The notes under the pieces were generated by a model. That model saw nothing but the letters and a program-made list of their open reading frames with translations. It ran no database searches and had not been told where the DNA came from. From contig JAFRZQ010000306.1 in NCBI GenBank assembly GCA_017442465.1, positions 1 through 14,549 on the forward strand: 14,549 nucleotides of DNA. Reading direction: 5' to 3'. This stretch comes from Anaerotignum sp. Its GTDB lineage: Bacteria > Bacillota > Clostridia > Lachnospirales > Anaerotignaceae. A program made the translations under genes and the position numbers. Shown here piece by piece: positions 1 to 7,420 of the stretch (position 1 is its first letter; every line of letters starts with the position of its first letter).

Positions 1-735
1 GAAAGATGTAAAAACAAAGGCGTTTCCCTGTATATCGCTCTGCCTAGAGTGGCAAGGGAATGGAACGCAGAAAAGGACCAGCCCATGATCGATATGCTCA
101 TCAATAGCGAAATCGATGGTTTCCTCGTTCGTTCCGCAGGTCAGTTCGATCAGGTAAAAGACAGCGGTAAGAAGATCGTTGTGGACTATAACCTGAACGC
201 CATGAACAGACAGACTGTGGAATACTGGAAAGAACAGGGGGCCGATAATGTATGCCTGTCTGTAGAAGCCAACCTGCAGGAAATCAACCAGATGGGTGAC
301 AGAGACTGCGAAATGGTGGTTTACGGCTATCTGCCTTTGATGAAGACCCAGCAGTGTCCCATCGGTAATTATGCCGGCGGCAAGGATGGTCATAAATACT
401 GTTCCGAAAGAAATAATGAAGACCTGTATTTCCTGCGTGACAGAAAAGGTGTGAAATTCCCTCTGATGACAGACTGCGAACGCTGCGTCTGCACCATCCT
501 GAACGGAAAACCTCTGTTTACGCTGAAATTCTATGATGAAATTCTGGAAAGTACCACAGGCTATGTTCGTCTGGACTTTACAAAGGAAGGTCCCGGCAGA
601 ACAGAAAAGATTGCAAGGGCTTACGGAGAAATGACGGCAGATGTGGAACGCATCAGCCCTGCGACCCGTAACCTTCTGGGAGAAATGAGTGAAAAAGGCA
701 ATACGAAAGGCCATTTCTTCCGTGGAGTGGAGTGA
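1..735 (+). CDS. Peptidase U32 family protein, C-terminal part (5' end outside window)
   Basis: The reading frame is open from base 1, so the gene starts upstream and only about the last 244 residues are visible. The protein resembles the C-terminal half of peptidase family U32, whose members include collagenase-like proteins and Fe-S enzymes of RNA or ubiquinone hydroxylation. Visible hallmarks are a LYIALPRVAREW strand-helix, a QQCPIGNYAGG segment, a KYCSERN segment, the DRKGVKFPLMTDCERC motif, and an ILNGKPLF strand. The cysteines in these motifs match the cluster known in several U32 proteins to bind a [4Fe-4S] centre. The end of the protein (TTGYVRLDFTKEGPGRTEKIARAY) is also typical. The stop lies 5 bases before the SEDS gene, so the two are probably cotranscribed. 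The family call is firm. The substrate (peptide or tRNA/rRNA base) cannot be told from this fragment. Confidence 0.85.
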   Translation, partial: ERCKNKGVSLYIALPRVAREWNAEKDQPMIDMLINSEIDGFLVRSAGQFDQVKDSGKKIVVDYNLNAMNRQTVEYWKEQGADNVCLSVEANLQEINQMGDRDCEMVVYGYLPLMKTQQCPIGNYAGGKDGHKYCSERNNEDLYFLRDRKGVKFPLMTDCERCVCTILNGKPLFTLKFYDEILESTTGYVRLDFTKEGPGRTEKIARAYGEMTADVERISPATRNLLGEMSEKGNTKGHFFRGVE

Positions 736-740
736 TTTGA

Positions 741-2132
741 ATGTTTGATCTGATCATTATGCTGAGCCGATATGCATTTATCGTATACATCGTCCTGTTT
801 TTGTGGCAGGGCGTTGTTTACGTGGCTTATGAACAGGGAGGCTATCTGGGAAGCCCCTATACGGCGGTATCTATCCAGCGTCGTCTGGTGGTGCTGATGC
901 ATATCACAGCATTTCTGATTCTTTCATATAATCGGGATACGCATTTATTCGATGTGACAGCATTGATTTTTGGTGCGGTCTCATTCATCTTCCTATTGGC
1001 AGCGGTCAAACTGCTGGACAGATTCTATTATGAAGGCTGTCCGCTGATCTGGACAGGGATGCTGTTTCTGATGGATCTTAGTCTCATCATGCTGCAGCGG
1101 GTGGAGCCTTATCTGGCACACCGTCAGCTGATGTGGATGTGCATTGGCCTGGCGGGGATGCTTTTTCTGCCGTTCTTTTTCCGGCTGATCCCCCGGTTTG
1201 AGATATTTGAATGGGCGTATATCATTGCCTGCTATGGATTGCTTCTATGTACCAGACTGTTTGGTATTTCCAAGGGGGGCTCTACCAACTGGCTTTCCTT
1301 TGGCATCGGACCGATCGATATTACCTTTCAGCCCTCGGAGATCGCAAAGTTCCTGTTTGTATTCTATCTTGCCAGTGTGTTCCGTAAACGGGTGGACTGG
1401 AAACAATTCCTGACAACAGCCATTCTGAGTGCAGGGCTGGTGTTTCTGCTTGTTTTGCAGAAAGATTTGGGCAGTGCGTTGATTTTCTTTATGACTTATA
1501 TGGTCATGCTGTATATTGCCACATCCAATGAATTTCTGTTCCTTATAGGAATGGGCGCAGCCAGCGGTGCTGCGGCTGTGGCTTATAAGCTGTTCTCTCA
1601 TGTTCGTGTACGTGTGGCAGCCTGGCAGAATCCCTGGGCGGATATCGATACCGGCGGGTATCAGATCGTCAGTTCTCTCTTTGCCATCACCACATGGGGG
1701 TTATTTGGCAGCGGGCTGACAAAGGGGATGCCCAGAAGCATCCCTGTCGTAGAGAGCGATATGATCTTTGCAGCCATCTGCGAGGAATTTGGTGCTATCT
1801 TTGGTATGGGTGTGATTGGCATATTTATTATGATCCTGTTCCGCGGCGTGCGTATCGCTCTGGATTGCGACAGAAGATATTACAGCATTCTGGCCATTGG
1901 GGTAACGACCATGATCTCTTTCCAGGCCTTTATCATCCTTGGCGGCGTTATTAAACTGATCCCTCTGACTGGGGTGACACTACCTTTCGTCAGCTATGGC
2001 GGCAGTTCTGTTCTGGTCAGCCTTATGATGATCGGCCTTCTGCAGTGGGTATGCGTATACTGCGAGCAGCAGAGCATGGAAGAACAGGAGCGATTGCAGG
2101 AATTGCAGTTTGGAGGTGGCTGGGATGAATAA
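741..2132 (+). CDS. SEDS peptidoglycan glycosyltransferase (FtsW/RodA/SpoVE family)
   Basis: A polytopic membrane protein of 463 residues that polymerises lipid II glycan strands outside the membrane. Hydrophobic segments run through the whole protein. The SEDS signatures are present: LQKDLGSALIFF near the middle, the NPWADIDTGGYQIVSSLFAI segment, VESDMIFAAICEEFG with Asp340 at the place of the conserved essential extracytoplasmic Asp, and PLTGVTLPFVSYGGSS with Pro415-Ser423. ATG 741 follows a GGAGTGGAG stretch at good spacing. The last 8 bases overlap the start of the penicillin-binding protein gene, as expected for a SEDS and class B PBP pair acting as one polymerase-crosslinker unit. The N-terminal part is longer than in a minimal FtsW. 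Whether it serves division, elongation or sporulation cannot be decided from sequence, so no symbol is given. Confidence 0.93.
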   Translation: MFDLIIMLSRYAFIVYIVLFLWQGVVYVAYEQGGYLGSPYTAVSIQRRLVVLMHITAFLILSYNRDTHLFDVTALIFGAVSFIFLLAAVKLLDRFYYEGCPLIWTGMLFLMDLSLIMLQRVEPYLAHRQLMWMCIGLAGMLFLPFFFRLIPRFEIFEWAYIIACYGLLLCTRLFGISKGGSTNWLSFGIGPIDITFQPSEIAKFLFVFYLASVFRKRVDWKQFLTTAILSAGLVFLLVLQKDLGSALIFFMTYMVMLYIATSNEFLFLIGMGAASGAAAVAYKLFSHVRVRVAAWQNPWADIDTGGYQIVSSLFAITTWGLFGSGLTKGMPRSIPVVESDMIFAAICEEFGAIFGMGVIGIFIMILFRGVRIALDCDRRYYSILAIGVTTMISFQAFIILGGVIKLIPLTGVTLPFVSYGGSSVLVSLMMIGLLQWVCVYCEQQSMEEQERLQELQFGGGWDE

Positions 2133-3525
2133 CATGAAGCGAAGTGTACGCCGTGTGTTCTGGCTGCTGGCACTGTGTTTCTTTTTATTACTGGGTTACC
2201 TTGGAAAACTTGTTCTGGTGGATAGAGATGAGATTTCCGGCAATGCATATAACTCTCGCCTGCGCTATGTGGATGAAACCATCCGCAGAGGCGATATTCT
2301 GGACAGAGAAGGGGAACTGCTTGCGACAAGCACTTTGCAGAATGACGGTACTTATAGCAGAGAATACCCCCGCGCCCGCATGGCAGCCCATATCACAGGC
2401 TACAGCAGTGTGGCGAAAAGCGGGGTGGAAGCGGCGGAAAATTTCACTCTGATGGCACTGAAAAATGAATTTTTTCAGCGTGTCAGCAGTATCATAAAAG
2501 GAACGGAACTGATGGGAAACAGTGTTGCATTGACTGTTGATATGGATATACAAAGCACAGCGGGAAATCTGCTTGGCAGTGCCAAAGGTGCCATTGTTGT
2601 AATGGAACCATCTACAGGCAGAGTATTGGCCCTGCAGGCATATCCGGATTTTAATCCCAATACAGTGGCAAATCAGTGGGAGATCCTGCGGGATCATGCG
2701 GATAGTCCATTGGTCAACAGAGCGACGCAGGGCATCTATCCTCCGGGGTCTACATTCAAAACGGTAACGGCACTGGCGGCAATGGAACATCTTTCCGGCT
2801 GGCAGAATTTTACGGTGGAATGCACAGGTGAAGCGGATTTTGAAGATAAAGTCATCCATTGTTACAATAATAAAGCCCATGGCACCGTGGATATGAAAGC
2901 AGCCATGGCGGCATCCTGCAACTGCTATTTCGCGGCTCTGGCGGAACAGATCGGTGCAGGTGATCTGGCGAAGACCATGCGTCAGGTCGGCATGGACAAG
3001 GTAAGCCATTTTGAGCTGGAGACCAGCAGAAATAATATCTTTTTAGAAAAAGGTGCGACAGAAAGTGAATTGGTGGAAACAGCCATTGGACAGGGCAGAA
3101 CAGGGGTGACGCCTCTGTATATGGCAATGCTGGCCTCTGCTATAGCCAATGAAGGGCTGATGATGCAGCCATATATCGTAGATCATGTGGTCTATCCTGA
3201 CGGCGGGATCGGGAAACAGAAGGTTCCTGAAAAACTGATGGAGATCTGTTCTGCGGATGAAGCTGCTGTGCTGAAGGATATGATGACAGAAGTTGTAACA
3301 AGTGGTACCGGGACTGCAGCGGCGGTCAGCGGTGTAACCGTGGCAGGCAAAACCGGTACAGCAGAAAATGCGACGGGCAATGACCACAGCTGGTTTATCG
3401 GTTTTGCTCCTGCGGAGGACCCGAAGGTAGCAGTGGCGGTGCTGATCGAAAATTCCAATTATGGCAGTGCAACACCCATTGCAGGACAGATGATCCGTGC
3501 AGCATTAAACGAACTGGAAGAATAA
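2125..3525 (+). CDS. Class B penicillin-binding protein (D,D-transpeptidase, PbpA-like)
   Basis: A peptidoglycan transpeptidase of 466 residues that crosslinks glycan strands outside the cell. A single N-terminal membrane anchor (VFWLLALCFFLLLGYLG) is followed by a short dimerisation-type region (RRGDILDREGELLA) and the transpeptidase domain. All three active-site motifs are present: SxxK at Ser209-Lys212 in PPGSTFK, SxN at Ser264-Asn266 in SCNCYF, and KTGT at Lys409-Thr412 in AGKTGTAEN. I chose ATG 2125 because GGAGG at 2112-2116 sits 8 bases upstream. A TTG at 2110 would extend the frame by 5 residues but lies before that site. The gene overlaps the upstream SEDS gene by 8 bases, suggesting translational coupling. 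The compact size and partner fit the RodA-PbpA type pairs of Gram-positive bacteria. There is no PASTA domain. Confidence 0.94.
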   Translation: MNNMKRSVRRVFWLLALCFFLLLGYLGKLVLVDRDEISGNAYNSRLRYVDETIRRGDILDREGELLATSTLQNDGTYSREYPRARMAAHITGYSSVAKSGVEAAENFTLMALKNEFFQRVSSIIKGTELMGNSVALTVDMDIQSTAGNLLGSAKGAIVVMEPSTGRVLALQAYPDFNPNTVANQWEILRDHADSPLVNRATQGIYPPGSTFKTVTALAAMEHLSGWQNFTVECTGEADFEDKVIHCYNNKAHGTVDMKAAMAASCNCYFAALAEQIGAGDLAKTMRQVGMDKVSHFELETSRNNIFLEKGATESELVETAIGQGRTGVTPLYMAMLASAIANEGLMMQPYIVDHVVYPDGGIGKQKVPEKLMEICSADEAAVLKDMMTEVVTSGTGTAAAVSGVTVAGKTGTAENATGNDHSWFIGFAPAEDPKVAVAVLIENSNYGSATPIAGQMIRAALNELEE

Positions 3526-3536
3526 GAGGTGCGCAG

Positions 3537-4622
3537 ATGGAACTGAAGTTTGACACATCAAAAACATATGCCATTGCGCTGGAAGGCGGCGGAGCAAAAG
3601 GTGCCTATGAAGCGGGTGTCTGGAAAGCCCTTGAAGAAGCCGGTGTCAGCTATCATGCCGTGGCTGGAACCTCTGTTGGCGCTTTGAATGGTGCCATGAT
3701 GGCTACCCGTGATCTGAAAACGGCACTGAAACTTTGGGAAACTATCAGTTTTTCTCAGGTGTTTGATGCAGATGACGAACAGATGAAAAAAATATATGAC
3801 AGAAACCTGGAAGGGCTGGATATCAAAGGCCTTCTTAAGGATTTTGTTGGAATACTGAAGGATGGCGGTCTGGATATCGAGCCGTTGAAACTGATGATGA
3901 TGGAATATATCGATGAAGAAAGAGTGCGTGAGTCGGATATCGAGTTTTTCTTTGTGACCTATTCCCTGACAGATAAGCAGGAGGTGGAGATCGATGCCCA
4001 TGAACTGGAGGAAGGAAAACTGATCGATATGCTTCTTGCCAGTGCTTATGTACCGGGATTCCAGCGAAGGAAGCTGGACGGGAAGGAATATGTGGACGGC
4101 AGCGTGCAAAACATCGTTCCGATAGATTCCCTGTTAAAAAGAGGATACAAGGACATTATCATGATCCGCATCTACGGACTTGGTTTTGAGAAAAAAACAA
4201 AAATACCGGAAGATGTCAATCTGATCACGATCGCGCCAAAAGAAAAACTTGGCGGGATACTGCAGTTTGATCCGGAAAGCACAAAGAAGGATATGACCCT
4301 TGGATATTATGACGGTATGCGGATGCTGTATGGGCTGTACGGCGAAAAATATTATATCGATCGGCAATGGACAGAAATGCAGGCATATCTTGCTCTGAAG
4401 ACATTGTCGGAGAAGGGGATGCATAAAGCAGGTTCTCTGAGAGAATTTAACGAAAGGATCCTCCCCAGATTTGCACGAAAAATGAAGGTGAAAGAGGGAG
4501 ATTATTACGAGGTACTGATTCGCTTTCTGGAGAAACAGGCAGAGCTTGCCGGTATTTCGCCTTTTCAGATCAGAACAGAAGCAGAACTTTTGCAGGAGAT
4601 CATAGAAAACAGAGAAAAGTAA
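3537..4622 (+). CDS. Patatin-like phospholipase family protein
   Basis: A predicted cytoplasmic serine acyl hydrolase of 361 residues with no signal peptide. The patatin catalytic dyad is complete: the GGGAKG oxyanion loop at Gly17-Gly22, the nucleophile Ser46 in GTSVG, and Asp187 in the DGS motif of EYVDGSVQNIVP. The patatin domain fills about residues 10-215. The remaining 145 residues form a mostly helical tail that I cannot assign. ATG 3537 follows AGAGGTG and lies only 11 bases after the penicillin-binding protein stop, so it ends the cell-envelope operon, and a terminator follows directly. Family members hydrolyse phospholipids or other lipid esters. Position in a wall-synthesis operon suggests a role in membrane lipid turnover, but that is inference and the substrate is unknown. 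Confidence 0.93.
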   Translation: MELKFDTSKTYAIALEGGGAKGAYEAGVWKALEEAGVSYHAVAGTSVGALNGAMMATRDLKTALKLWETISFSQVFDADDEQMKKIYDRNLEGLDIKGLLKDFVGILKDGGLDIEPLKLMMMEYIDEERVRESDIEFFFVTYSLTDKQEVEIDAHELEEGKLIDMLLASAYVPGFQRRKLDGKEYVDGSVQNIVPIDSLLKRGYKDIIMIRIYGLGFEKKTKIPEDVNLITIAPKEKLGGILQFDPESTKKDMTLGYYDGMRMLYGLYGEKYYIDRQWTEMQAYLALKTLSEKGMHKAGSLREFNERILPRFARKMKVKEGDYYEVLIRFLEKQAELAGISPFQIRTEAELLQEIIENREK

Positions 4623-4635
4623 GATGGTCATACAG

Positions 4636-4687
4636 AGCAGGACTTTTTGATAGTATTTTATTAAAAAGACCTGCTTTTTATTTTTTT
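4636..4687 (+). terminator. Intrinsic terminator after the SEDS-PBP-patatin operon
   Basis: Arms 4636-4648 (AGCAGGACTTTTT) and 4663-4675 (AAAAAGACCTGCT) pair over 13 bases with one mismatch. A T-rich tract with a single A follows at 4676-4687. It starts 13 bases after the patatin stop codon. Confidence 0.85.
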
Positions 4688-5016
4688 AACAAAAAAATGT
4701 GCAGTTGCTAAACGGATAAACAGTGGAAAAGGGTGATGAACAGGCAGAAATGATAGGTGCTCTTTTGAGCCATGAAAGAAATGAAACCATAATATTGCAT
4801 AAAATTTAACAAAGTTGCTGTTTGGAAAAGGGATATGGAAAAGCCTTCAATGCCGATAGGATTAAAAATACAGGGATTCATAAAGGCGGAGCCCATTGAA
4901 ATCCGATTTGTAAAATGCATATCATCCCATGGATTTTACAAAAACCCGTGGGAAAAAAGAAAAAAATAAGACTGTTTTTACAAAAAAAAATGAAAAATAG
5001 GTAGCATGCAAAGTAC

Positions 5017-5028
5017 TTTGTATACAAA
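5017..5028. promoter_or_regulatory. Candidate operator: perfect palindrome TTTGTATACAAA
   Basis: A perfect 12-base palindrome 75 bases upstream of the -35 box of the lcd operon promoter. The core TTGT-AT-ACAA fits the general GT(N)xAC half-site pattern bound by GntR-family regulators, a family that includes lactate-responsive repressors. No regulator gene is in the window. AT-rich palindromes of this length also arise by chance, so this is a candidate only. Confidence 0.35.
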
Positions 5029-5041
5029 AAACTTCGTTTTC

Positions 5042-5057
5042 GTGGCGTTGTGGCGTT
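5042..5057 (+). repeat. Tandem direct repeat, 2 x GTGGCGTT
   Basis: Two exact adjacent copies of an 8-base unit at 5042-5049 and 5050-5057, in otherwise AT-rich DNA about 50 bases upstream of the -35 box. It could be an activator-binding site or chance. The GC-rich unit stands out from its surroundings. Confidence 0.5.
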
Positions 5058-5103
5058 TTTTGGAACTTTTTCTGAAATAAAAACAAATTTTTAACAATTT
5101 AGG

Positions 5104-5132
5104 TTGAAATGTAAAAACTTTGATGATATAAT
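5104..5132 (+). promoter_or_regulatory. Sigma-A-type promoter of the lcdC-lcdA-lcdB-pct operon
   Basis: The -35 box TTGAAA is at 5104-5109 and the -10 box TATAAT at 5127-5132, separated by exactly 17 bases. A TG at 5124-5125 gives an extended -10 (TGATATAAT). Transcription would start near A5139, leaving an untranslated leader of about 200 bases before lcdC. It is one of the two best promoter matches in the window. Confidence 0.85.
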
Positions 5133-5138
5133 CAAGGC

Positions 5139-5339
5139 AATGCAGGAGGACTATGTCCATAAACCTGTAGAAACGAATGACGAGACTTATATTCAGTGAA
5201 GGAAAGGATATAGGTTTTTTCTGATGTCATTCGAAGGGTGACTCGCGATTTAGCAACACGGGGACAGCGAGTCCGGCCCAAACATTCTTCATGATTGTTT
5301 ATCGCATGGTCAAATATACGATAGAGGAGGGAAACGAGG
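5139..5339 (+). promoter_or_regulatory. Structured 5' leader of the lcd operon, possible cis-regulatory RNA of unknown class
   Basis: The predicted leader folds into consecutive hairpins visible by eye. Hairpin A has CAGG 5143-5146 with CCTG 5164-5167, enclosing GGAC 5148-5151 with GTCC 5155-5158. Hairpin B has GAATGAC 5175-5181 with GTCATTC 5226-5232, enclosing CTTATAT 5186-5192 with ATATAGG 5208-5214. Hairpin C has GACTCGC 5240-5246 with GCGAGTC 5267-5273, perhaps extended by GGG 5236-5238 with CCC 5277-5279. An alternative stem, GGAC 5262-5265 with GTCC 5271-5274, excludes hairpin C. A last small stem, TATCG 5300-5304 with CGATA 5319-5323, abuts the Shine-Dalgarno site. I cannot match it to a known riboswitch. 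No terminator follows, so any control would act on translation or RNA stability. Confidence 0.6.
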
Positions 5340-6116
5340 ATGTATACAATGGGCATTGACGTCGGCTCCGCTTCTTCCAAGGTAGTGATCCTGAAAGACG
5401 GTAAAGACATCGTTGCTGCAGAAGTTGTACAGGTTGGTACAGGTTCTACAGGTCCCAAGAAAGCAATCGACATGGCTTTCGAAGCAAGTGGTCTGAAACA
5501 GGAAGACATCGCCTTCACTGTTGCCACAGGCTACGGCAGATTTTCTCTGGATGCTGACAAACAGTTCTCCGAGATCAGCTGCCACGCAAAAGGTATTTTC
5601 TTTTTGGTACCCACTGCACGTACTATCATTGATATCGGCGGTCAGGACGCGAAAGCGATCAGACTGGATAACAAAGGTGGTATCAAGCAGTTTTTTATGA
5701 ACGATAAATGTGCGGCAGGTACAGGTCGTTTCATCGAAGTTATGGCCAGAGTTCTGGAAACAACACTGGATGAAATGGCGACACTGGACGAACTCGCAAC
5801 AGACACAGCACCTATCAGCAGTACTTGTACTGTATTTGCTGAATCTGAAGTTATTTCTCAGCTTTCCAAAGGCACAAGCAGAAATAACATTGCAAAAGGG
5901 GTTCATATGTCCGTAGCTAGCAGAGCTTGCGGCCTCGCTTACAGAGGCGGCCTGGAAAAAGACGTTGTCTTCACAGGCGGCGTTGCAAAAAATGCAGGCG
6001 TAGTAAGAGCTGTGTCTAGCGTATTGAAAACAGATGTAATTGTGGCACCCAATCCACAAACAACAGGCGCTCTCGGTGCGGCACTGTTCGCATACGAAGC
6101 GGCAAACAAAAAATAA
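5340..6116 (+). CDS. lcdC: 2-hydroxyacyl-CoA dehydratase activator (lactoyl-CoA dehydratase component LcdC)
   Basis: The 258-residue ATP-dependent electron injector of the radical 2-hydroxyacyl-CoA dehydratases. The homodimer holds one [4Fe-4S] cluster at its interface. On ATP hydrolysis it passes a low-potential electron to the dehydratase. The ASKHA fold starts with the phosphate-binding motif GIDVGSASSK (residues 5-14), and a second motif IIDIGGQDAKAI follows. The cluster ligands are Cys124 in NDKCAAGTGRF and Cys163 in SSTCTVFAESE. Their 39-residue spacing equals that of Cys127 and Cys166 in HgdC of Acidaminococcus. ATG 5340 has AGAGGAGGG ending 8 bases upstream, and the N terminus matches the family. 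It is the first gene of the operon, 18 bases before lcdA, and ends in tandem TAA codons. It is oxygen-sensitive by family. The lactoyl specificity is inferred from its neighbours. Confidence 0.94.
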   Translation: MYTMGIDVGSASSKVVILKDGKDIVAAEVVQVGTGSTGPKKAIDMAFEASGLKQEDIAFTVATGYGRFSLDADKQFSEISCHAKGIFFLVPTARTIIDIGGQDAKAIRLDNKGGIKQFFMNDKCAAGTGRFIEVMARVLETTLDEMATLDELATDTAPISSTCTVFAESEVISQLSKGTSRNNIAKGVHMSVASRACGLAYRGGLEKDVVFTGGVAKNAGVVRAVSSVLKTDVIVAPNPQTTGALGAALFAYEAANKK

Positions 6117-6134
6117 TAAGAAAGAGGGATTAGA

Positions 6135-7400
6135 ATGAGTTTAACACAAGGCATGGCAGCAAAAAAATTGTTAGGCTACTATCAGAACAAAGCTGATCAG
6201 GACGCAAGAGAAGCTAAAGCAAGAGGCGAACTGGTTTGCTGGTCCGCATCCGTAGCTCCTTCCGAATTCTGCGTAACAATGGGTATTGCAATGATCTACC
6301 CCGAAACACACGCAGCTGGTATCGGTGCTAGAAAAGGTGCTATCGATATGCTGGATGTTGCAACAAGAAAAGGTTACAACATTGACTGCTGTTCTTATGG
6401 TAGAGTAAACATGGGTTACATGGAATGTCTGAAAGAAGCAGCTATCACAGGTAGAAAACCCGAAGTTCTGGTTAACTCCCCTGCAGCTGACGTTCCTCTG
6501 CCCGATCTGGTAATCACATGTAACAACATTTGTAACACACTGCTGAAATGGTACGAAAACCTGGCTGCAGAACTGGATATCCCCTGCATCGTAATCGACG
6601 TACCTTTCAACCACACAATGCCTATCCCCGAATATGCAAAAGCATATATCGCTGATCAGTTCAGAAACGCTATTTCTCAGCTGGAAGTAATCTGCGGCAG
6701 ACCTTTCGACTGGAAAAAATTCAAGGAAGTTAAAGACCAGACACAGCGTTCCGTATACCACTGGAACAGAATCGCTGATATGGCTAAATACAAACCCTCT
6801 CCTCTGAATGGTTTCGACCTGTTCAACTACATGGCACTGATCGTAGCTTGCCGTTCCCTGGACTATGCTGAAATCACATTCAAAGCATTCGCAGATGAAC
6901 TGGAAGCTAACCTGAAAGCTGGCGTTTACGCTTTCAAAGGCGCAGAAAAAACAAGATTCCAGTGGGAAGGTATCGCTGTATGGCCTCACCTGGGTCACAC
7001 ATTCAAAACAACAAAGAACCTGGGCGCTATCATGACAGGTACAGCATATCCCGACCTGTGGAACCTGGAATATGATGCAAACGATGAATCCCTGCACTCC
7101 ATGGCAGAAGCTTACACAAAAATCTACATCAACACATGCCTGTCCAACAAAGTTGATGTTCTGCTGAAGATCATGGAAAAAGGTCAGATCGATGGTACAA
7201 TCTACCACCTGAACAGATCTTGTAAGCTGATGTCCTTCCTGAACGTAGAAACAGCTGAAATCATCAAAGGCGTAAACGGCAAACCTTACGTATCCTTCGA
7301 TGGTGACCAGACAGACCCTAACGTATTCTCCCCTGCACAGTACGAAACACGTGTACAGGCACTGGTAGAAATGATGGAAGCTAACTTAGCAGCAGAATAA
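6135..7400 (+). CDS. lcdA: Lactoyl-CoA dehydratase alpha subunit (2-hydroxyacyl-CoA dehydratase, HgdA/LcdA type)
   Basis: The 421-residue alpha subunit of the heterodimer that removes water from (R)-lactoyl-CoA to give acryloyl-CoA by ketyl-radical chemistry. The likely [4Fe-4S] ligands are a cysteine of the DCCSYGRVNMGY motif (Cys85 or Cys86), Cys129 or Cys133 in TCNNICNTLLKW, and Cys363 in HLNRSCKLMS. Other family segments are WSASVAPSEFC near the start, FNHTMPIPEYAKAY, and WEGIAVWPHLGHTFK. From memory the protein is nearly collinear with C. propionicum LcdA, even at the N terminus MSLTQGM, and this recalled likeness is the basis for the lactoyl call. ATG 6135 follows AAGAGGG. It lies between the activator and the beta subunit, with 20 bases to lcdB. 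Codon use is extreme: Thr nearly always ACA, Leu mostly CTG. Other 2-hydroxyacyl-CoA substrates remain possible. Confidence 0.92.
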   Translation: MSLTQGMAAKKLLGYYQNKADQDAREAKARGELVCWSASVAPSEFCVTMGIAMIYPETHAAGIGARKGAIDMLDVATRKGYNIDCCSYGRVNMGYMECLKEAAITGRKPEVLVNSPAADVPLPDLVITCNNICNTLLKWYENLAAELDIPCIVIDVPFNHTMPIPEYAKAYIADQFRNAISQLEVICGRPFDWKKFKEVKDQTQRSVYHWNRIADMAKYKPSPLNGFDLFNYMALIVACRSLDYAEITFKAFADELEANLKAGVYAFKGAEKTRFQWEGIAVWPHLGHTFKTTKNLGAIMTGTAYPDLWNLEYDANDESLHSMAEAYTKIYINTCLSNKVDVLLKIMEKGQIDGTIYHLNRSCKLMSFLNVETAEIIKGVNGKPYVSFDGDQTDPNVFSPAQYETRVQALVEMMEANLAAE

Positions 7401-7420
7401 TTTTTGAGGAGGAGAAAACG

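Larger units (their letters stand above)
4688..5103. other. AT-rich intergenic region upstream of the acrylate operon promoter
   Basis: About 415 bases with no credible coding frame. The only frames over 60 codons are on the minus strand, lack a Shine-Dalgarno site and match no family I know. The stretch is AT-rich with several A and T runs. It contains a 7-base-pair inverted repeat with one T-G pair (CCCATGG at 4928-4934 with CCGTGGG about 13 bases downstream), a perfect 12-base palindrome at 5017-5028, and a tandem 8-base repeat at 5042-5057. It most likely serves as upstream regulatory DNA for the lcd operon. Confidence 0.6.

Noticed and set aside
2110..2124. TTG start for the penicillin-binding protein
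   Set aside because: The ribosome site GGAGG at 2112-2116 lies after this TTG and is correctly spaced for ATG 2125.
4708..4920. 70-codon frame on the minus strand in the long intergenic region
   Set aside because: No good ribosome site, no recognisable domain and AT-rich composition. Most likely chance.
4928..4955. Inverted repeat CCCATGG / CCGTGGG as a terminator
   Set aside because: On the plus strand it is followed by an A-run, not a T-run, and no transcript is expected there. Its role is unknown.
5064..5080. CodY box near TTTTTCTGAAAT upstream of the lcd promoter
   Set aside because: About 5 of 15 positions differ from the consensus and the region is naturally T- and A-rich.
5153..5170. 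Five-codon leader peptide (ATG TCC ATA AAC CTG TAG) after AGGAGG
   Set aside because: The Shine-Dalgarno site is only 3 bases from the ATG and the sequence lies inside hairpin A. The codons are not a run of one regulated amino acid. It is kept only as part of the leader.
5221..5250. Hammerhead ribozyme, suggested by CTGATG followed by CGAA
   Set aside because: There is no stem II between the two core segments and no proper stem I or III with a cleavage site.
5139..5339. T-box riboswitch, suggested by GAAGGGTGACTCGCG resembling the AGGGTGGTACCGCG antiterminator core
   Set aside because: The conserved TGG-ACC bases are missing, only about 95 bases lie upstream so a full stem I does not fit, and no terminator with a U-tract follows.
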